Positions 25,785 to 34,775 of a DNA stretch of 64,000 nt are shown here, piece by piece. How positions within the stretch are numbered: the first letter of the stretch is position 1; every line of letters starts with the position of its first letter. This DNA is from an uncultured Christensenellaceae bacterium (lineage in GTDB: Bacteria > Bacillota > Clostridia > Christensenellales > Pumilibacteraceae): contig CAJULE010000001.1 of NCBI GenBank assembly GCA_910587445.1, forward strand, positions 169,655-233,654. The letters run 5' to 3'. The notes beneath the pieces are model-generated. The model was not told the origin of the DNA and made no database searches. It saw only the letters and a list, made by a program, of their open reading frames with translations. Position numbers and translations under genes: made by a program.

Positions 25785-28547
25785 CTATTCGCTTCTCAGC
25801 GCGTCCACGGGGTCCTTCTTCGCCGCAAGACGCGCGGGGATAAGCCCCGACACGAGAGTGAGCACTATGCTTATGGCTATCATGACGAGAGCCGTCGGTA
25901 TGGACAGCGAAGCTATGGAATATATGCCGAACGCCGTACCTATGCAAAGATTTACAATGCCCTCTATTATATATGTTATTCCTATGCCTACGATACCGGA
26001 TATGAGACCTATTATGAAAGTTTCGGCATTAAACAGTCGCGATACGTCGCCCTTTCTGCCGCCGAGCGAGCGGATCACGCCTATTTCCTTTACGCGCTCT
26101 ATGACGGAGACGTATGTGATTATGGCTATCATTACGGTCGAAACGACGAGCGAGAGGGCGGTGAAAGCTACGAGCGCGATCGACACTATGTTTATCATGT
26201 CGCTTATCATCGCTATTATTATCGATAGATTATCCGTGTATGTGACGTCGCTTCTGCTTGCCGAAAGCGTCAAACCGCCTACCGCCATTTCATACTTGTT
26301 GCCGTTTTCGTCTTTTGCGTTCCATAGGTCGAGATACTTCGTCACTTCGTCCTTGAGCTCGAAGTCCACGGGATACACGCTTATTCGGTTGGGAAGGGTC
26401 GCGCCGCCCGCTTGCCGCAAATTGAACGTGTGCACGTTTGCGTATGGAAGATTCATCATGGAGCCGAGAATAGCCGCCATGGAAGAATTGCTTCCTATAA
26501 AGCCCACGTTGCCCGTGTGCCAATATTCGTCGGGAGAAAGATCTTTTCCGTCCCACCAAAAATCGTACATATAGGTTATTCCGTACGGAAATTCCGTCAT
26601 CTCGCCCGTGCCGGGAACAGCCGTCTGATAAAAGCCGCTCGTGATTGTCTTGTCTTTATCCTCGGGCAAACCGTTTAAGTACTCGACGATTTCCGACTCT
26701 CTGCCGCTTTCGAGCACTTCGTCCGTGAATGCCGTCGTAAAGTAGAAGCCGCTCGAAAGACAGCCGTAGGACGTGCCCGTTTTGGGCTTGAGAATTGCCG
26801 TAAGAGTGAGCTCTTTTCCGCCGTCCCAAGTCTCGCCGTCGGCTATTTTATGGTTGTAGTCGAACGGATATTGTTCTTGAGGGCGAAAGGACGTACCCGG
26901 ATTTTTCGTATAGACGGTGTCGTTCGGATACCAGGTGAATTTTTTGTTCAAAAGCTCCTCATACGTGAATTGCTTTATATCGGGTATGCTGTCGTCTACA
27001 AGGTCGTCTCTGCCCGCCGCCTTATATACTGCGTTGAAGAACTCATTTTGCGAGTAATAGCCGAGCTGTGCGAGAGTGAGGTCGGACAGCTCCTGATCGC
27101 TGTTTACGACGATCATTATCTCGTTCGCCTTTGTAGGTATATGTCCGCCGTCGTTTAAGATGTCGTATTGCGAAAGCACGAAATCGGTGTTGTTCGGCAT
27201 TTGCGAAAAGCCCGTGGCAAACGACGTTATCAACGAGGAATACTGCTTGTAATCGGTCTGTTCGAGCAGCGCCGTGTATATTTGGCGTCCCGCAGTGAGC
27301 GACATGGTCTGCGTGCCCGTATTTCCGTCTTTGTCCGCAAAGTGGAAATCGGTGTAGAGATTGTTCGACATGGAAACGCCGTAATAGGGGACAATAGCCG
27401 AATAATACTCTTTCGGCATGGCGTTTACGAAGTCGATATATTCCTGCGTAATGTTGTTTGTGATCGTCATGGTTTCGGCGCTGTCTGCGCGCGAGACGAG
27501 ATATTCTATTACGGAACTTACGTTTATCTTGCCGTCCTCTACGGCTATCTTCGAAGCTTCCGCCTGTTCGCCCATGGTCATCGCCGACATGACGCTGCTT
27601 AGGTCGAGAGCCTCCTCGCTTATCGTAATGGGATTGCCCGACAGCATATCGTCCTGCATATCGCTTATGTAGCCGAGCACGCCGCTTCTGACCGCAAGCA
27701 CCGTCGCGACGCCGATAATGCCGATACTGCCGGCAAGACATACCATCAGGGTACGCTTGAATTTAGAGCGAAGGTTTCTCGCCGAAAGTCTGAACGCCTG
27801 CCAGAACGAAAGTTTGGATTTTTTGGAGATATCCTTGTGCTCGCGTTCTTCGTTCTCCTTGGGATCCGATGTGTACGGATCGGAGTCCGAAACGATGTTT
27901 CCGTCGAGAAGCTTTACTATGCGCGTCGAATATTGCTCCGCGATCTCGGGGTTGTGGGTGACCATTATGACAAGGCGCTCTTTCGCGATTTCCTTGATGA
28001 GCTCCATTATCTGTACCGAAGTCGTCGTATCGAGCGCGCCGGTGGGCTCGTCTGCAAGGAGAATTTCGGGCTCGTTGACGAGGGCGCGCGCGATCGCAAC
28101 GCGCTGGCACTGTCCGCCCGAGAGCTGGTTGGGCTTTTTGTTGTATTGCCCTTTGAGCCCCACCTTGTCGAGAGCGTCCTTTGCCCGAGCAACTCGCGAC
28201 GATTTGTCGACGCCCGAAATAGTCAGCGCGAGCTCTACGTTTTCGAGGATCGTCTGGTGCGGGATGAGGTTATAGCTTTGGAATATAAAGCCTATTCGGT
28301 GATTGCGGTATGTATCCCAATCGCGGTCTTTAAAGCGCTTTGTGCTTATGCCGTCTATGAAAAGATCTCCGTCCGTGTAGTGGTCGAGTCCGCCTATTAT
28401 GTTCAACAGGGTGGTCTTGCCGCAACCGCTCGGTCCGAGTATGGATACGAATTCGTTTGCGCGGAATTCTATGTCGAGCCCCTTCAGGGCATGGACCGTT
28501 TCGTTGGAAGTCACGTAATCTTTTTTTACGGATTGCAGCTTGAGCAT
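25785..28547 (-). CDS. ABC exporter with ATPase and FtsX-type permease fused in one chain
   Basis: A 920-residue MacB-like protein. The N-terminal ATPase domain has Walker A GPSGCGKT (38-45), signature LSGGQCQRVA, Walker B ILLADEP and the H-loop MVTHNPE. After a charged linker the permease part has one helix (LMVCLAGSIGIIGVATVLAV), an extracytoplasmic domain of over 400 residues and three C-terminal helices. Fusion of the two halves, with the ATPase first, occurs repeatedly in Firmicutes. Likely cargo is a peptide or lipid extruded by the mechanotransmission mechanism of this family. The start at 28547 follows AGAGGAGG. It is the first gene behind a perfect promoter. Confidence 0.9.
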   Translation of the reverse strand: MLKLQSVKKDYVTSNETVHALKGLDIEFRANEFVSILGPSGCGKTTLLNIIGGLDHYTDGDLFIDGISTKRFKDRDWDTYRNHRIGFIFQSYNLIPHQTILENVELALTISGVDKSSRVARAKDALDKVGLKGQYNKKPNQLSGGQCQRVAIARALVNEPEILLADEPTGALDTTTSVQIMELIKEIAKERLVIMVTHNPEIAEQYSTRIVKLLDGNIVSDSDPYTSDPKENEEREHKDISKKSKLSFWQAFRLSARNLRSKFKRTLMVCLAGSIGIIGVATVLAVRSGVLGYISDMQDDMLSGNPITISEEALDLSSVMSAMTMGEQAEASKIAVEDGKINVSSVIEYLVSRADSAETMTITNNITQEYIDFVNAMPKEYYSAIVPYYGVSMSNNLYTDFHFADKDGNTGTQTMSLTAGRQIYTALLEQTDYKQYSSLITSFATGFSQMPNNTDFVLSQYDILNDGGHIPTKANEIMIVVNSDQELSDLTLAQLGYYSQNEFFNAVYKAAGRDDLVDDSIPDIKQFTYEELLNKKFTWYPNDTVYTKNPGTSFRPQEQYPFDYNHKIADGETWDGGKELTLTAILKPKTGTSYGCLSSGFYFTTAFTDEVLESGRESEIVEYLNGLPEDKDKTITSGFYQTAVPGTGEMTEFPYGITYMYDFWWDGKDLSPDEYWHTGNVGFIGSNSSMAAILGSMMNLPYANVHTFNLRQAGGATLPNRISVYPVDFELKDEVTKYLDLWNAKDENGNKYEMAVGGLTLSASRSDVTYTDNLSIIIAMISDMINIVSIALVAFTALSLVVSTVMIAIITYVSVIERVKEIGVIRSLGGRKGDVSRLFNAETFIIGLISGIVGIGITYIIEGIVNLCIGTAFGIYSIASLSIPTALVMIAISIVLTLVSGLIPARLAAKKDPVDALRSE

Positions 28548-28604
28548 TTTTTTGCCTCCTCTTGCCAAGGTCGCGTATTATTTACGCCGTTTTATTGCTT
28601 AATC

Positions 28605-28633
28605 ATTATATTATTTTTGCTTGATAATGTCAA
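28605..28633 (-). promoter_or_regulatory. Sigma-A type promoter of the ABC exporter
   Basis: Minus strand TTGACA (28633-28628), 17-bp spacer and TATAAT (28610-28605), both perfect. Confidence 0.9.
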
Positions 28634-28680
28634 AGAAACGGAATTGCTTTTTATGTGAATTATTTGTGAAAAAACGCAAA

Positions 28681-28723
28681 AAGACAGCCGTCGTCCGATA
28701 TGACGTCAAACTACGGCTGTCTT
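28681..28723 (-). terminator. Terminator of the YjzC-like gene
   Basis: Minus strand stem AAGACAGCCGT (28723-28713) pairs with ACGGCTGTCTT (28691-28681) around a ~20-base loop and is followed by TTT. Confidence 0.75.
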
Positions 28724-28761
28724 CTCCGCATGAGCGGAGCGTGTTCCTTATCTACTCGGAG

Positions 28762-28917
28762 TTACTTATTGAACTCGAAGTGGTTGTTGGAACTCTGCGT
28801 CGGAGGCATTCTGTCGCCCTTGCTTACATGGACAGTGCCGACAATGCGACCGTTGGAAGATACTACGTTGTATTCGCCGGTCTTGGGCGCAATTTCACCC
28901 GAATTGAGCTTTTCCAT
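28762..28917 (-). CDS. YjzC-like small protein, 51 aa
   Basis: A short gene with a strong GGAGG site 7 bases before its ATG, its own promoter and its own terminator. The product begins MEKLNSGEIAPKTGEYNVV and ends with KGDRMPPTQSSNNHFEFNK. The pattern G-x-x-AP-x-x-G-x-Y ... KGDR-x-PPT matches the small YjzC-like proteins of Firmicutes, whose function is not established. Those proteins end with an aromatic residue where this one has HFEF. It is easily missed because of its size. Confidence 0.75.
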   Translation of the reverse strand: MEKLNSGEIAPKTGEYNVVSSNGRIVGTVHVSKGDRMPPTQSSNNHFEFNK

Positions 28918-28942
28918 TTCAATTTCCTCCTTGTACTCATAT

Positions 28943-28971
28943 TATTTATCGTTCTACGCCGTTTTATGCAA
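28943..28971 (-). promoter_or_regulatory. Promoter of the YjzC-like gene
   Basis: Minus strand TTGCAT (28971-28966), 17-bp spacer and TAAATA (28948-28943), about 25 bp upstream of the start codon. Confidence 0.6.
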
Positions 28972-29013
28972 GACATATCAAAACTACTTTTTCGGTTTTC
29001 TCTCGTTTTTTGT

Positions 29014-29042
29014 TTGCTTATTGCGTATAAAAGTAGTATACT
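29014..29042 (+). promoter_or_regulatory. Promoter of yabN-dusB-antiporter
   Basis: TTGCTT (29014-29019) and TATACT (29037-29042) with 17 bp spacing, 33 bp before the start codon. Confidence 0.75.
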
Positions 29043-29075
29043 ATGCATGCAAATCAAATATAGGAACGTGGCATA

Positions 29076-30308
29076 ATGATTACTGTAATAGGGCTGGGCG
29101 GCAAAGCCGACGAGCTCACGCTCGAGGCGAAAAAAGTTATTTCAAACGCGACGACGGTTGCCGTCAAGACATTTAAGACGGCGGCGGGCAAAGCGGTCGG
29201 CGCGAGCATTTCCATGGACGAAATTTTCGACGAGAGCGAAAATTTCGACAGGCTCGACGAGACGATCGCAAATAAACTCACAGCCTTGGAAAAGAACGGC
29301 GACGTTGCTTATTGCACGGACGGCGACGGCATGAGCGACGGCGTATACCGTGCTCTCGAAAGAAGCGGAGCGGACGTGACCCTTGTGCGCGGAGTGAGCT
29401 GCGGGATAAGACGCGCGTGCGACGCTCGGCTCACGATGACGGCTTTCGGCGCTCTTGCCGCCCGTCCTTACATAGACGGCGGAGTCGCTCTCGAAATAAC
29501 CGAGATAGGGGACGTCATGCTTGCGGGCGAGGTGAAGCTGTATCTTCTCGAATACTATGCGCCCGAGACCGAAATACTCTTTTCTTCGTGCGGCAAGACT
29601 TCTGCTCTTTCCCTCGAAGAGCTTGACCGGCAAAAGAAATATTCGTTCGACGCCTGTCTTTTCATAGAGGGAAACCGCGATCTCGACAAGGCGCGCTATA
29701 CGTTTGCCGACCTCATGCGGATAATGTCGAGGCTCACCGCGCCCGACGGCTGTCCGTGGGATAAGGCGCAGACGCACGAGAGCATAAGGACCAACCTCAT
29801 AGAAGAGGCGTACGAAGCCGTCGACGCGATCGATTCGGGCGACTTGGACGCCATGCGCGAGGAAATCGGCGACGTGCTGTTGCAAGCCGTATTCCACTGC
29901 GACATGGCGGCTCGCACGGGCGAGTTTACGGCGGGAGACGTCATAAGCGAGCTGTGCGGCAAACTGTACTCGCGCCACACGCACATCTTCGGCAAGGACA
30001 GAGCGGGCGATTCCGCAGAGGCGCTTAAGTTCTGGGAGAACGCCAAAGCCGTGGAAAAGAGCTATACGAGTCTTTACGACATTCTGACGCGGCTTCCCAA
30101 AGGCTTTCCGTCGCTGCTGCGCGCACAGAAGGCGTACAAGAAGGCGGTCAAGGCGGGCAGAGCGGAGAAGCCCGAGCAAAAGACGAGCGAGACGGAGCTC
30201 GGCGATAAGCTGTTCGACCTTGTGCGCATAGCGTCCGCAAGCGGCGTCGATGCGGAGACCGCACTCAATAAGAAGATAGGCGAATTTATAGAGGGCTTTA
30301 AGGACTGA
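29076..30308 (+). CDS. yabN: YabN-type fusion: tetrapyrrole methylase-like domain plus MazG nucleotide pyrophosphohydrolase
   Basis: A 410-residue protein. The C-terminal half is a MazG domain that hydrolyses NTPs to NMP and PPi: MRIMSRLTAPDGCPWDKAQT, the metal-binding EEAYEAVD and EEIGDVLLQ motifs, and RHTHIFGKD. The N-terminal ~210 residues follow the YabN methylase-like fold, but the SAM-binding GxGPGD is replaced by GLGGKADELT and the usual GDP motif by GDGMSDG. Methyltransferase activity is therefore doubtful. In Bacilli yabN sits near mfd/spoVT/rqcP; here it starts an operon with dusB, whose ATG overlaps its stop codon by one base. Confidence 0.9.
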   Translation: MITVIGLGGKADELTLEAKKVISNATTVAVKTFKTAAGKAVGASISMDEIFDESENFDRLDETIANKLTALEKNGDVAYCTDGDGMSDGVYRALERSGADVTLVRGVSCGIRRACDARLTMTAFGALAARPYIDGGVALEITEIGDVMLAGEVKLYLLEYYAPETEILFSSCGKTSALSLEELDRQKKYSFDACLFIEGNRDLDKARYTFADLMRIMSRLTAPDGCPWDKAQTHESIRTNLIEEAYEAVDAIDSGDLDAMREEIGDVLLQAVFHCDMAARTGEFTAGDVISELCGKLYSRHTHIFGKDRAGDSAEALKFWENAKAVEKSYTSLYDILTRLPKGFPSLLRAQKAYKKAVKAGRAEKPEQKTSETELGDKLFDLVRIASASGVDAETALNKKIGEFIEGFKD

Positions 30309-31264
30309 TGTCTTTTGCGGTGCACAAGCTCGATATAGGCGGAGTCATGCTCGAGAACAATCTCGTACTCGCGCCGCTCGCCGGCTTTACGGACGTGGCT
30401 TTTCGTAGGCTTTGCAAGGAGAGCGGAGTGGGGCTTACCGTGACGGAAATGGTAAGCGTAAACGGCTTAAAGTACGGCAGCGACAAGACGGAGAGCCTTT
30501 TGAGACGCGTTAAAAAAGAGACTCCGTGCGCAGTCCAGCTTTTCGGAAGCGATCCCGAAGTCTTTCGCTACGTGCTTGAAAGGCGCGAATGTCTTTCGGG
30601 ATTCGAGATAGTCGATATAAATATGGGCTGTCCCATGCCGAAAGTGACAAAGCTCGGAGCGGGAAGCGCGCTTTTGTCCGATAAAGTCCGCGCCGCAGAG
30701 ATAGTCCGCGCCTGCGTCGAAAGCGCACGCCGACCCGTGACCGTAAAAATGCGGCTCGGGAAAGAGGACGGCGGCGGCGCGGAGGAATTTGCCGCCTGTC
30801 TCGAAAAGGCGGGAGCGGCGGCGGTCGCCGTACACGGCAGGACGGTGAAGCAGCTTTACGGCGGCAAAGCCGATTGGCAGGCGATAGCGCGCATAAAACA
30901 GGCGCTGTCCGTGCCCGTCATAGGCAACGGCGACGTCATTGACGCGACGACATTTAAAGCGCGTATCGAGGAAAGCGGCGCGGACGGCATTATGATAGGC
31001 AGGGGCGCGCTCGGCAGACCGTGGCTGTTCGGAGAAATCATTCGCGGCGAAACGGCGGACGCAGCCGACACCGCCGTAAGGCACATCGACTATATGGTCG
31101 AATATTTTTCCGACGAATACGCGACGAAAGCTTTCAGAAAACACGTTGCGTACTATCTCAGAGGCAGGGCGGACAGCCGCTCGCTCAAAGCCGCGCTTCA
31201 AAGCGCGACGTGCGCCGAAGAGATGAAATCGCTTTTGAAGGAAGGATTGAAAGGAAGAGGATAG
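30308..31264 (+). CDS. dusB: tRNA-dihydrouridine synthase (DusB-like)
   Basis: A 318-residue flavoenzyme that reduces uridine to dihydrouridine in the tRNA D-loop. It has the FMN-binding start LAPLAGFTDVAFRRLC, the catalytic Cys108 in INMGCPMPKV, and the FMN phosphate-binding region GIMIGRGALGRPWLF. Length is normal. It is translationally coupled to yabN (overlap at base 30308), and the antiporter gene follows after 4 bp. Confidence 0.93.
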   Translation: MSFAVHKLDIGGVMLENNLVLAPLAGFTDVAFRRLCKESGVGLTVTEMVSVNGLKYGSDKTESLLRRVKKETPCAVQLFGSDPEVFRYVLERRECLSGFEIVDINMGCPMPKVTKLGAGSALLSDKVRAAEIVRACVESARRPVTVKMRLGKEDGGGAEEFAACLEKAGAAAVAVHGRTVKQLYGGKADWQAIARIKQALSVPVIGNGDVIDATTFKARIEESGADGIMIGRGALGRPWLFGEIIRGETADAADTAVRHIDYMVEYFSDEYATKAFRKHVAYYLRGRADSRSLKAALQSATCAEEMKSLLKEGLKGRG

Positions 31265-31268
31265 GACG

Positions 31269-32486
31269 ATGGATTATACGTTTTTACTCGAGCTTGCACT
31301 AATACTGATATTTACGAAAGTGCTCGGGATTCTCATGAAAAAGCTCGGACTGCCGCAGGTGGTCGGCGCCATAATTGCGGGACTTTTACTCGGCGGCGCG
31401 GTCTGGTCGCCGCTTACGGGCGGACGCTTTATACCCGTTTCTCCGTCTGCCGCGCTTACCGTCATTGCCGAAATAGGCGTCGTAATGATAATGTTTTCGG
31501 CAGGACTCGAAACCGATTTGAAGGAGCTTAAAAGCACGGGTCCCGTCGCAATGCTCATAGCGATGTTCGGCGTGGTCGTGCCGCTCGGACTCGGCTTTTT
31601 GATCGCCATGCCGTTTTTCGGTACGAGCGATATTCACGGCGTGCTTGCCTGTGTGTTCGTGGGCGTGATAATCACGGCGACCAGCGTTTCCATAACCGTC
31701 GAGACGCTTAAGGAGCTGGGAAAGCTTAAGGGCAAAGTGGGCACGGCTATACTTTCCGCGGCCATAATCGACGACGTAATAGGCATAATAATCCTTACCG
31801 TCGTAATGGGACTGAAAAATCCGTCGTCGGGCGGCGCCGGCGCCGCGGCGGTCGACACCATAGTAAAGACGGTGCTTTTCTTCGTAGTCGCAATAGGCGC
31901 GGGGCTCATGCTCAACCGTCTCTTCAAATGGCTCGTAAAGAAATATCCGCACCGCAGGCGCGTGCCCATTATGGGGCTTGCCGTCTGCTTCATATATGCG
32001 TATATAGCCGAACACTTCTTCGGAATAGCCGACATAACGGGCGCATATCTTGCCGGCATAATTCTTTCCAACCTCAAGGAAACGGGATATATCGAGCACA
32101 AGGTGGACGTGGGCTCGTACATGATATTTTCGCCCGTGTTCTTTGCGGCAATAGGAATAAAGACCACCTTCGAGGGAATGACTTTGCAGGTGCTGTTGTT
32201 TGCGCTCCTGTTTGTGCTTGCGGGTATCGGCGGAAAGATAATCGGCTGCGGCGGCGCCGCGAAGCTGTGCAGGTTCTCCGTGAAGGATTCGCTTAAAATA
32301 GGCGTGGGAATGATAGCCCGCGGCGAGGTCGCCCTCATAGTCGCGCAAAAGGGCATGGACAGCGGAATCATTCCGCCGGTCTATCTTTCCGCCGTCATCG
32401 TGCTCGTAATAGTTTCGTCGCTGCTTGCGCCCATACTTTTGAAGGTGCTGTTCAAGACGGATAAACAGTTGCCGCTTGCGGCTTGA
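31269..32486 (+). CDS. CPA2-family cation:proton antiporter (Kef/Nap type)
   Basis: A 405-residue membrane protein with about 12-13 helices, starting with LELALILIFTKVLGILM and the family loop LGLPQVVGAIIAGLLLGG. It includes the conserved core ITATSVSITVETLKELGKL and AAIIDDVIGIIIL, where the double Asp is the expected ion site. There is no C-terminal RCK domain, so it is the short, unregulated type. It exchanges Na+ or K+ for H+ in pH and salt homeostasis. It is the last gene of the yabN-dusB operon, and a terminator follows. Confidence 0.88.
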   Translation: MDYTFLLELALILIFTKVLGILMKKLGLPQVVGAIIAGLLLGGAVWSPLTGGRFIPVSPSAALTVIAEIGVVMIMFSAGLETDLKELKSTGPVAMLIAMFGVVVPLGLGFLIAMPFFGTSDIHGVLACVFVGVIITATSVSITVETLKELGKLKGKVGTAILSAAIIDDVIGIIILTVVMGLKNPSSGGAGAAAVDTIVKTVLFFVVAIGAGLMLNRLFKWLVKKYPHRRRVPIMGLAVCFIYAYIAEHFFGIADITGAYLAGIILSNLKETGYIEHKVDVGSYMIFSPVFFAAIGIKTTFEGMTLQVLLFALLFVLAGIGGKIIGCGGAAKLCRFSVKDSLKIGVGMIARGEVALIVAQKGMDSGIIPPVYLSAVIVLVIVSSLLAPILLKVLFKTDKQLPLAA

Positions 32487-32503
32487 AGTCTGTAAATTTG
32501 CTT

Positions 32504-32533
32504 AAGGGCTTTCGCTTTGCCGAAAGCTCTTTT
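32504..32533 (+). terminator. Terminator of the yabN operon
   Basis: AAGGGCTTTCG (32504-32514) pairs with CGAAAGCTCTT (32521-32531), one wobble, followed by T residues. Confidence 0.75.
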
Positions 32534-32586
32534 GTCTGCGATCGGATTGAGACCGAATAAATATTTGCAAAGTTTTAATATCGGTA

Positions 32587-32615
32587 TTGACAAATTTGCT
32601 TTTTCATGGTATCCT
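32587..32615 (+). promoter_or_regulatory. Promoter of the first LytTR/GHKL pair
   Basis: TTGACA (32587-32592) and TATCCT (32610-32615) with 17 bp spacing. Confidence 0.75.
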
Positions 32616-32647
32616 TAAAGGGAAGATATAAGGTAGGTTTAAAGGTA

Positions 32648-33355
32648 ATGATAAGAATCGCGCTCGTCGAGGACGACTCTTCTTGCAAAGAGCAAACCGT
32701 AAATTATGCCGACCGCTATGCAAAAGAAAACGGGGTCGAGGTGAAAATCGATTGCTTCGGCGACGGGCTGGAATTTTTGGAAAAGTACTCTTCCGATTAC
32801 ACCGTCGTATTTATGGATATAGAAATGCCATACATGAACGGGCTAAGTGTGGCAAAGAAACTGAGGGAAAAAGACGAGTATGTGCCGCTTATATTCATGA
32901 CGCAGATGGCGCAGTATGCGATCAAGGGCTATGAGGTGAACGCGATAGACTATGTAGTGAAGCCCGTGGCTTACGGGACTTTTTCGGATAAACTCAAAAA
33001 GGCGGTAAAGGCGAATGAAAAGTACGTCGACTACGATTTTACCGTAGCGAAAAAGGACGGAAAATTGCGCCTTCAAACCTCTAAGATCTATTATGTGGAA
33101 GTGATGAATCATAAGCTTGTCTATCACACCGTGGACGGGAATGTGGAAAACAGCGGTTCGCTGAGCGCTCTCGAGAGGGAACTCGTGAAGTACAATTTTT
33201 CGAGATGCAATACCTGCTATCTCGTGAATTTGCGTTTTGTGACTGCGTTAAACGAAAATACCGTGTGGGTGGGGAGTGACGCTCTTGCCGTGAGCAGATC
33301 GAGAAAAAAGAGCTTTTTTTCGGATGTGGCGGCTTACAGGGGAGGCGGAAAATGA
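32648..33355 (+). CDS. LytTR-family response regulator (first pair)
   Basis: A 235-residue AgrA-like regulator. The receiver domain has VEDD, the phospho-acceptor Asp57 in FMDIEMP and the conserved Lys in YVVKPV. The LytTR domain runs from about residue 135 (KLRLQTSKIYYVEVMNHKLVYHT ... FSRCNTCYLVNLRFV). LytTR domains bind paired ~9-bp direct repeats. The start at 32648 is chosen because AAAGG lies just upstream. It overlaps the kinase gene by 4 bp (ATGA). The likely target is the downstream GH3 promoter, which has paired TACGAA repeats 21 bp apart. Confidence 0.9.
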   Translation: MIRIALVEDDSSCKEQTVNYADRYAKENGVEVKIDCFGDGLEFLEKYSSDYTVVFMDIEMPYMNGLSVAKKLREKDEYVPLIFMTQMAQYAIKGYEVNAIDYVVKPVAYGTFSDKLKKAVKANEKYVDYDFTVAKKDGKLRLQTSKIYYVEVMNHKLVYHTVDGNVENSGSLSALERELVKYNFSRCNTCYLVNLRFVTALNENTVWVGSDALAVSRSRKKSFFSDVAAYRGGGK

Positions 33356-34647
33356 TCGGGTTCATTTACTCACTCGCTTCGTTCTTTACGAATTTCTTTA
33401 CGGAGATAATGGCTGTGCAGCTTCTTTTTTGTATGCTGTTCGCGAGAAGGAAATATTGGTACATATCCTTGTTTTTGTGGGTTGCGTCGGATATAGCGCT
33501 GTTTTTTATCCCCAACTTTTATTCGCTCGACGGATTTTTGGCGGTCGGAGGCTGGCTGAATCTGTCGTTCGTATGCGCACTTGTCATTTCCTCGCTGTTT
33601 TTCTTTGCGACGGTCAGGCTAAAAGTTAAGGACCTGCTTTTTTACTCGTCTGCCGCATATGCCGTGCAGAACTTCTCGCATAACGCGAGTTATATCGTAA
33701 ACGATCTGTTCGGCATTGAATTTCGCGTCGGACTTTGGTTCTTGGTAGCGCTGGCGGTTTTTGTCATAACTCTCGTCGGAGTGTATTTTATTATAGTAAA
33801 GCGCCTGAAGATCGGCGAGGCTAATGCGGTGGACAACCACTCCATTCTCATAATTTCGGTTGTCACGATAAGCATAACCTATATCTTTTCCATGCGCTTT
33901 CTTCCCATAACTTCTTCCGACAACATCGCAAGATTTTATGCCGCCGGGTGCTGTCTCTTTCTGCTGTTCATGCAGTTCAGTATATTCGACCGCGGCAGGG
34001 TCAAGATCGAAAAGGAGACGATCGAAAATCTTTTGTATACTCAGCAGAAGCAGTATAACATATGGAAGGAGAATGTCGATATAATAAACGTCAAATGCCA
34101 CGATTTGAAGCACCAAATATACATGGCGAGAAAGACCGACGACAGCGAGGAGCGCAGTGCGAGCCTCAAGGAAGTCGAAAACGCAATTATGATTTACGAT
34201 AATTTCGCAAAGACGGGCAACGAGACGCTCGATATAATTCTCACGGAAAAGAATCTCTTGTGCGAGAGGAAGAAAATAAAGTTTTCTTACATGGTAGACG
34301 GAGAGAAGTTGTCTTTTATGTCGGGAGAAGACCTCTGTTCGCTGTTTTGCAATATGCTCGACAATGCGATAGAAAGCGCGTCGCAGGTCGAGAACGAGGA
34401 GGAGCGCATATTGAGCCTGAGTGTGAACTTCGGCGGAAATATGCTGAGCATTCATCAGGATAATACGCATATCGGCAATGTAAACATGGTAAACGGCATT
34501 CCCAAAACCACCAAGAGCGACGAGCGTTTTCACGGTTTCGGCATAAAGAGTATGCAGATGATAGTGGAAAAATACAAGGGCACTATGCGCTTCGACGTGA
34601 GCGAGGACAAGTTCTGTCTCGATATACTTTTTCTGCTCGAGCGGTAA
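33352..34647 (+). CDS. GHKL-type sensor histidine kinase, AgrC-like (first pair)
   Basis: A 431-residue kinase with about six N-terminal helices (to ~residue 215) and a cytoplasmic GHKL kinase: phospho-accepting His250 in KCHDLKHQI, N-box CNMLDNAIESA and G-box FHGFGIKSMQMIV. This is the AgrC/NatK plan, whose members often sense peptides. No AgrB- or AgrD-like gene is visible nearby, so the signal may instead be a glycan product or another ligand. It is coupled to the regulator gene by an ATGA overlap. Confidence 0.9.
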   Translation: MIGFIYSLASFFTNFFTEIMAVQLLFCMLFARRKYWYISLFLWVASDIALFFIPNFYSLDGFLAVGGWLNLSFVCALVISSLFFFATVRLKVKDLLFYSSAAYAVQNFSHNASYIVNDLFGIEFRVGLWFLVALAVFVITLVGVYFIIVKRLKIGEANAVDNHSILIISVVTISITYIFSMRFLPITSSDNIARFYAAGCCLFLLFMQFSIFDRGRVKIEKETIENLLYTQQKQYNIWKENVDIINVKCHDLKHQIYMARKTDDSEERSASLKEVENAIMIYDNFAKTGNETLDIILTEKNLLCERKKIKFSYMVDGEKLSFMSGEDLCSLFCNMLDNAIESASQVENEEERILSLSVNFGGNMLSIHQDNTHIGNVNMVNGIPKTTKSDERFHGFGIKSMQMIVEKYKGTMRFDVSEDKFCLDILFLLER

Positions 34648-34661
34648 AGGCAAAACCCGAT

Positions 34662-34690
34662 TACGAAGCGAATTCGGCGAGATACGAATT
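34662..34690 (+). promoter_or_regulatory. Candidate LytTR operator upstream of the GH3 gene
   Basis: TACGAAGCG (34662-34670) and TACGAATTT (34683-34691) are direct repeats whose starts are 21 bp apart, that is 9-bp repeats with a 12-bp spacer, the arrangement known for LytTR regulators. The second repeat ends just before the -35 box at 34696. Confidence 0.5.
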
Positions 34691-34695
34691 TCGCA

Positions 34696-34724
34696 TTGAA
34701 AAAAGACAATCCTTATTATAGAAT
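34696..34724 (+). promoter_or_regulatory. Promoter of the frameshifted GH3 gene
   Basis: TTGAAA (34696-34701) and TAGAAT (34719-34724) with 17 bp spacing, about 50 bp before the start codon. Confidence 0.7.
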
Positions 34725-34775
34725 GTTTTCGTCGGATGAAGTTCGGCGAAATTATTTTATAGGAGGAAATGAAAC

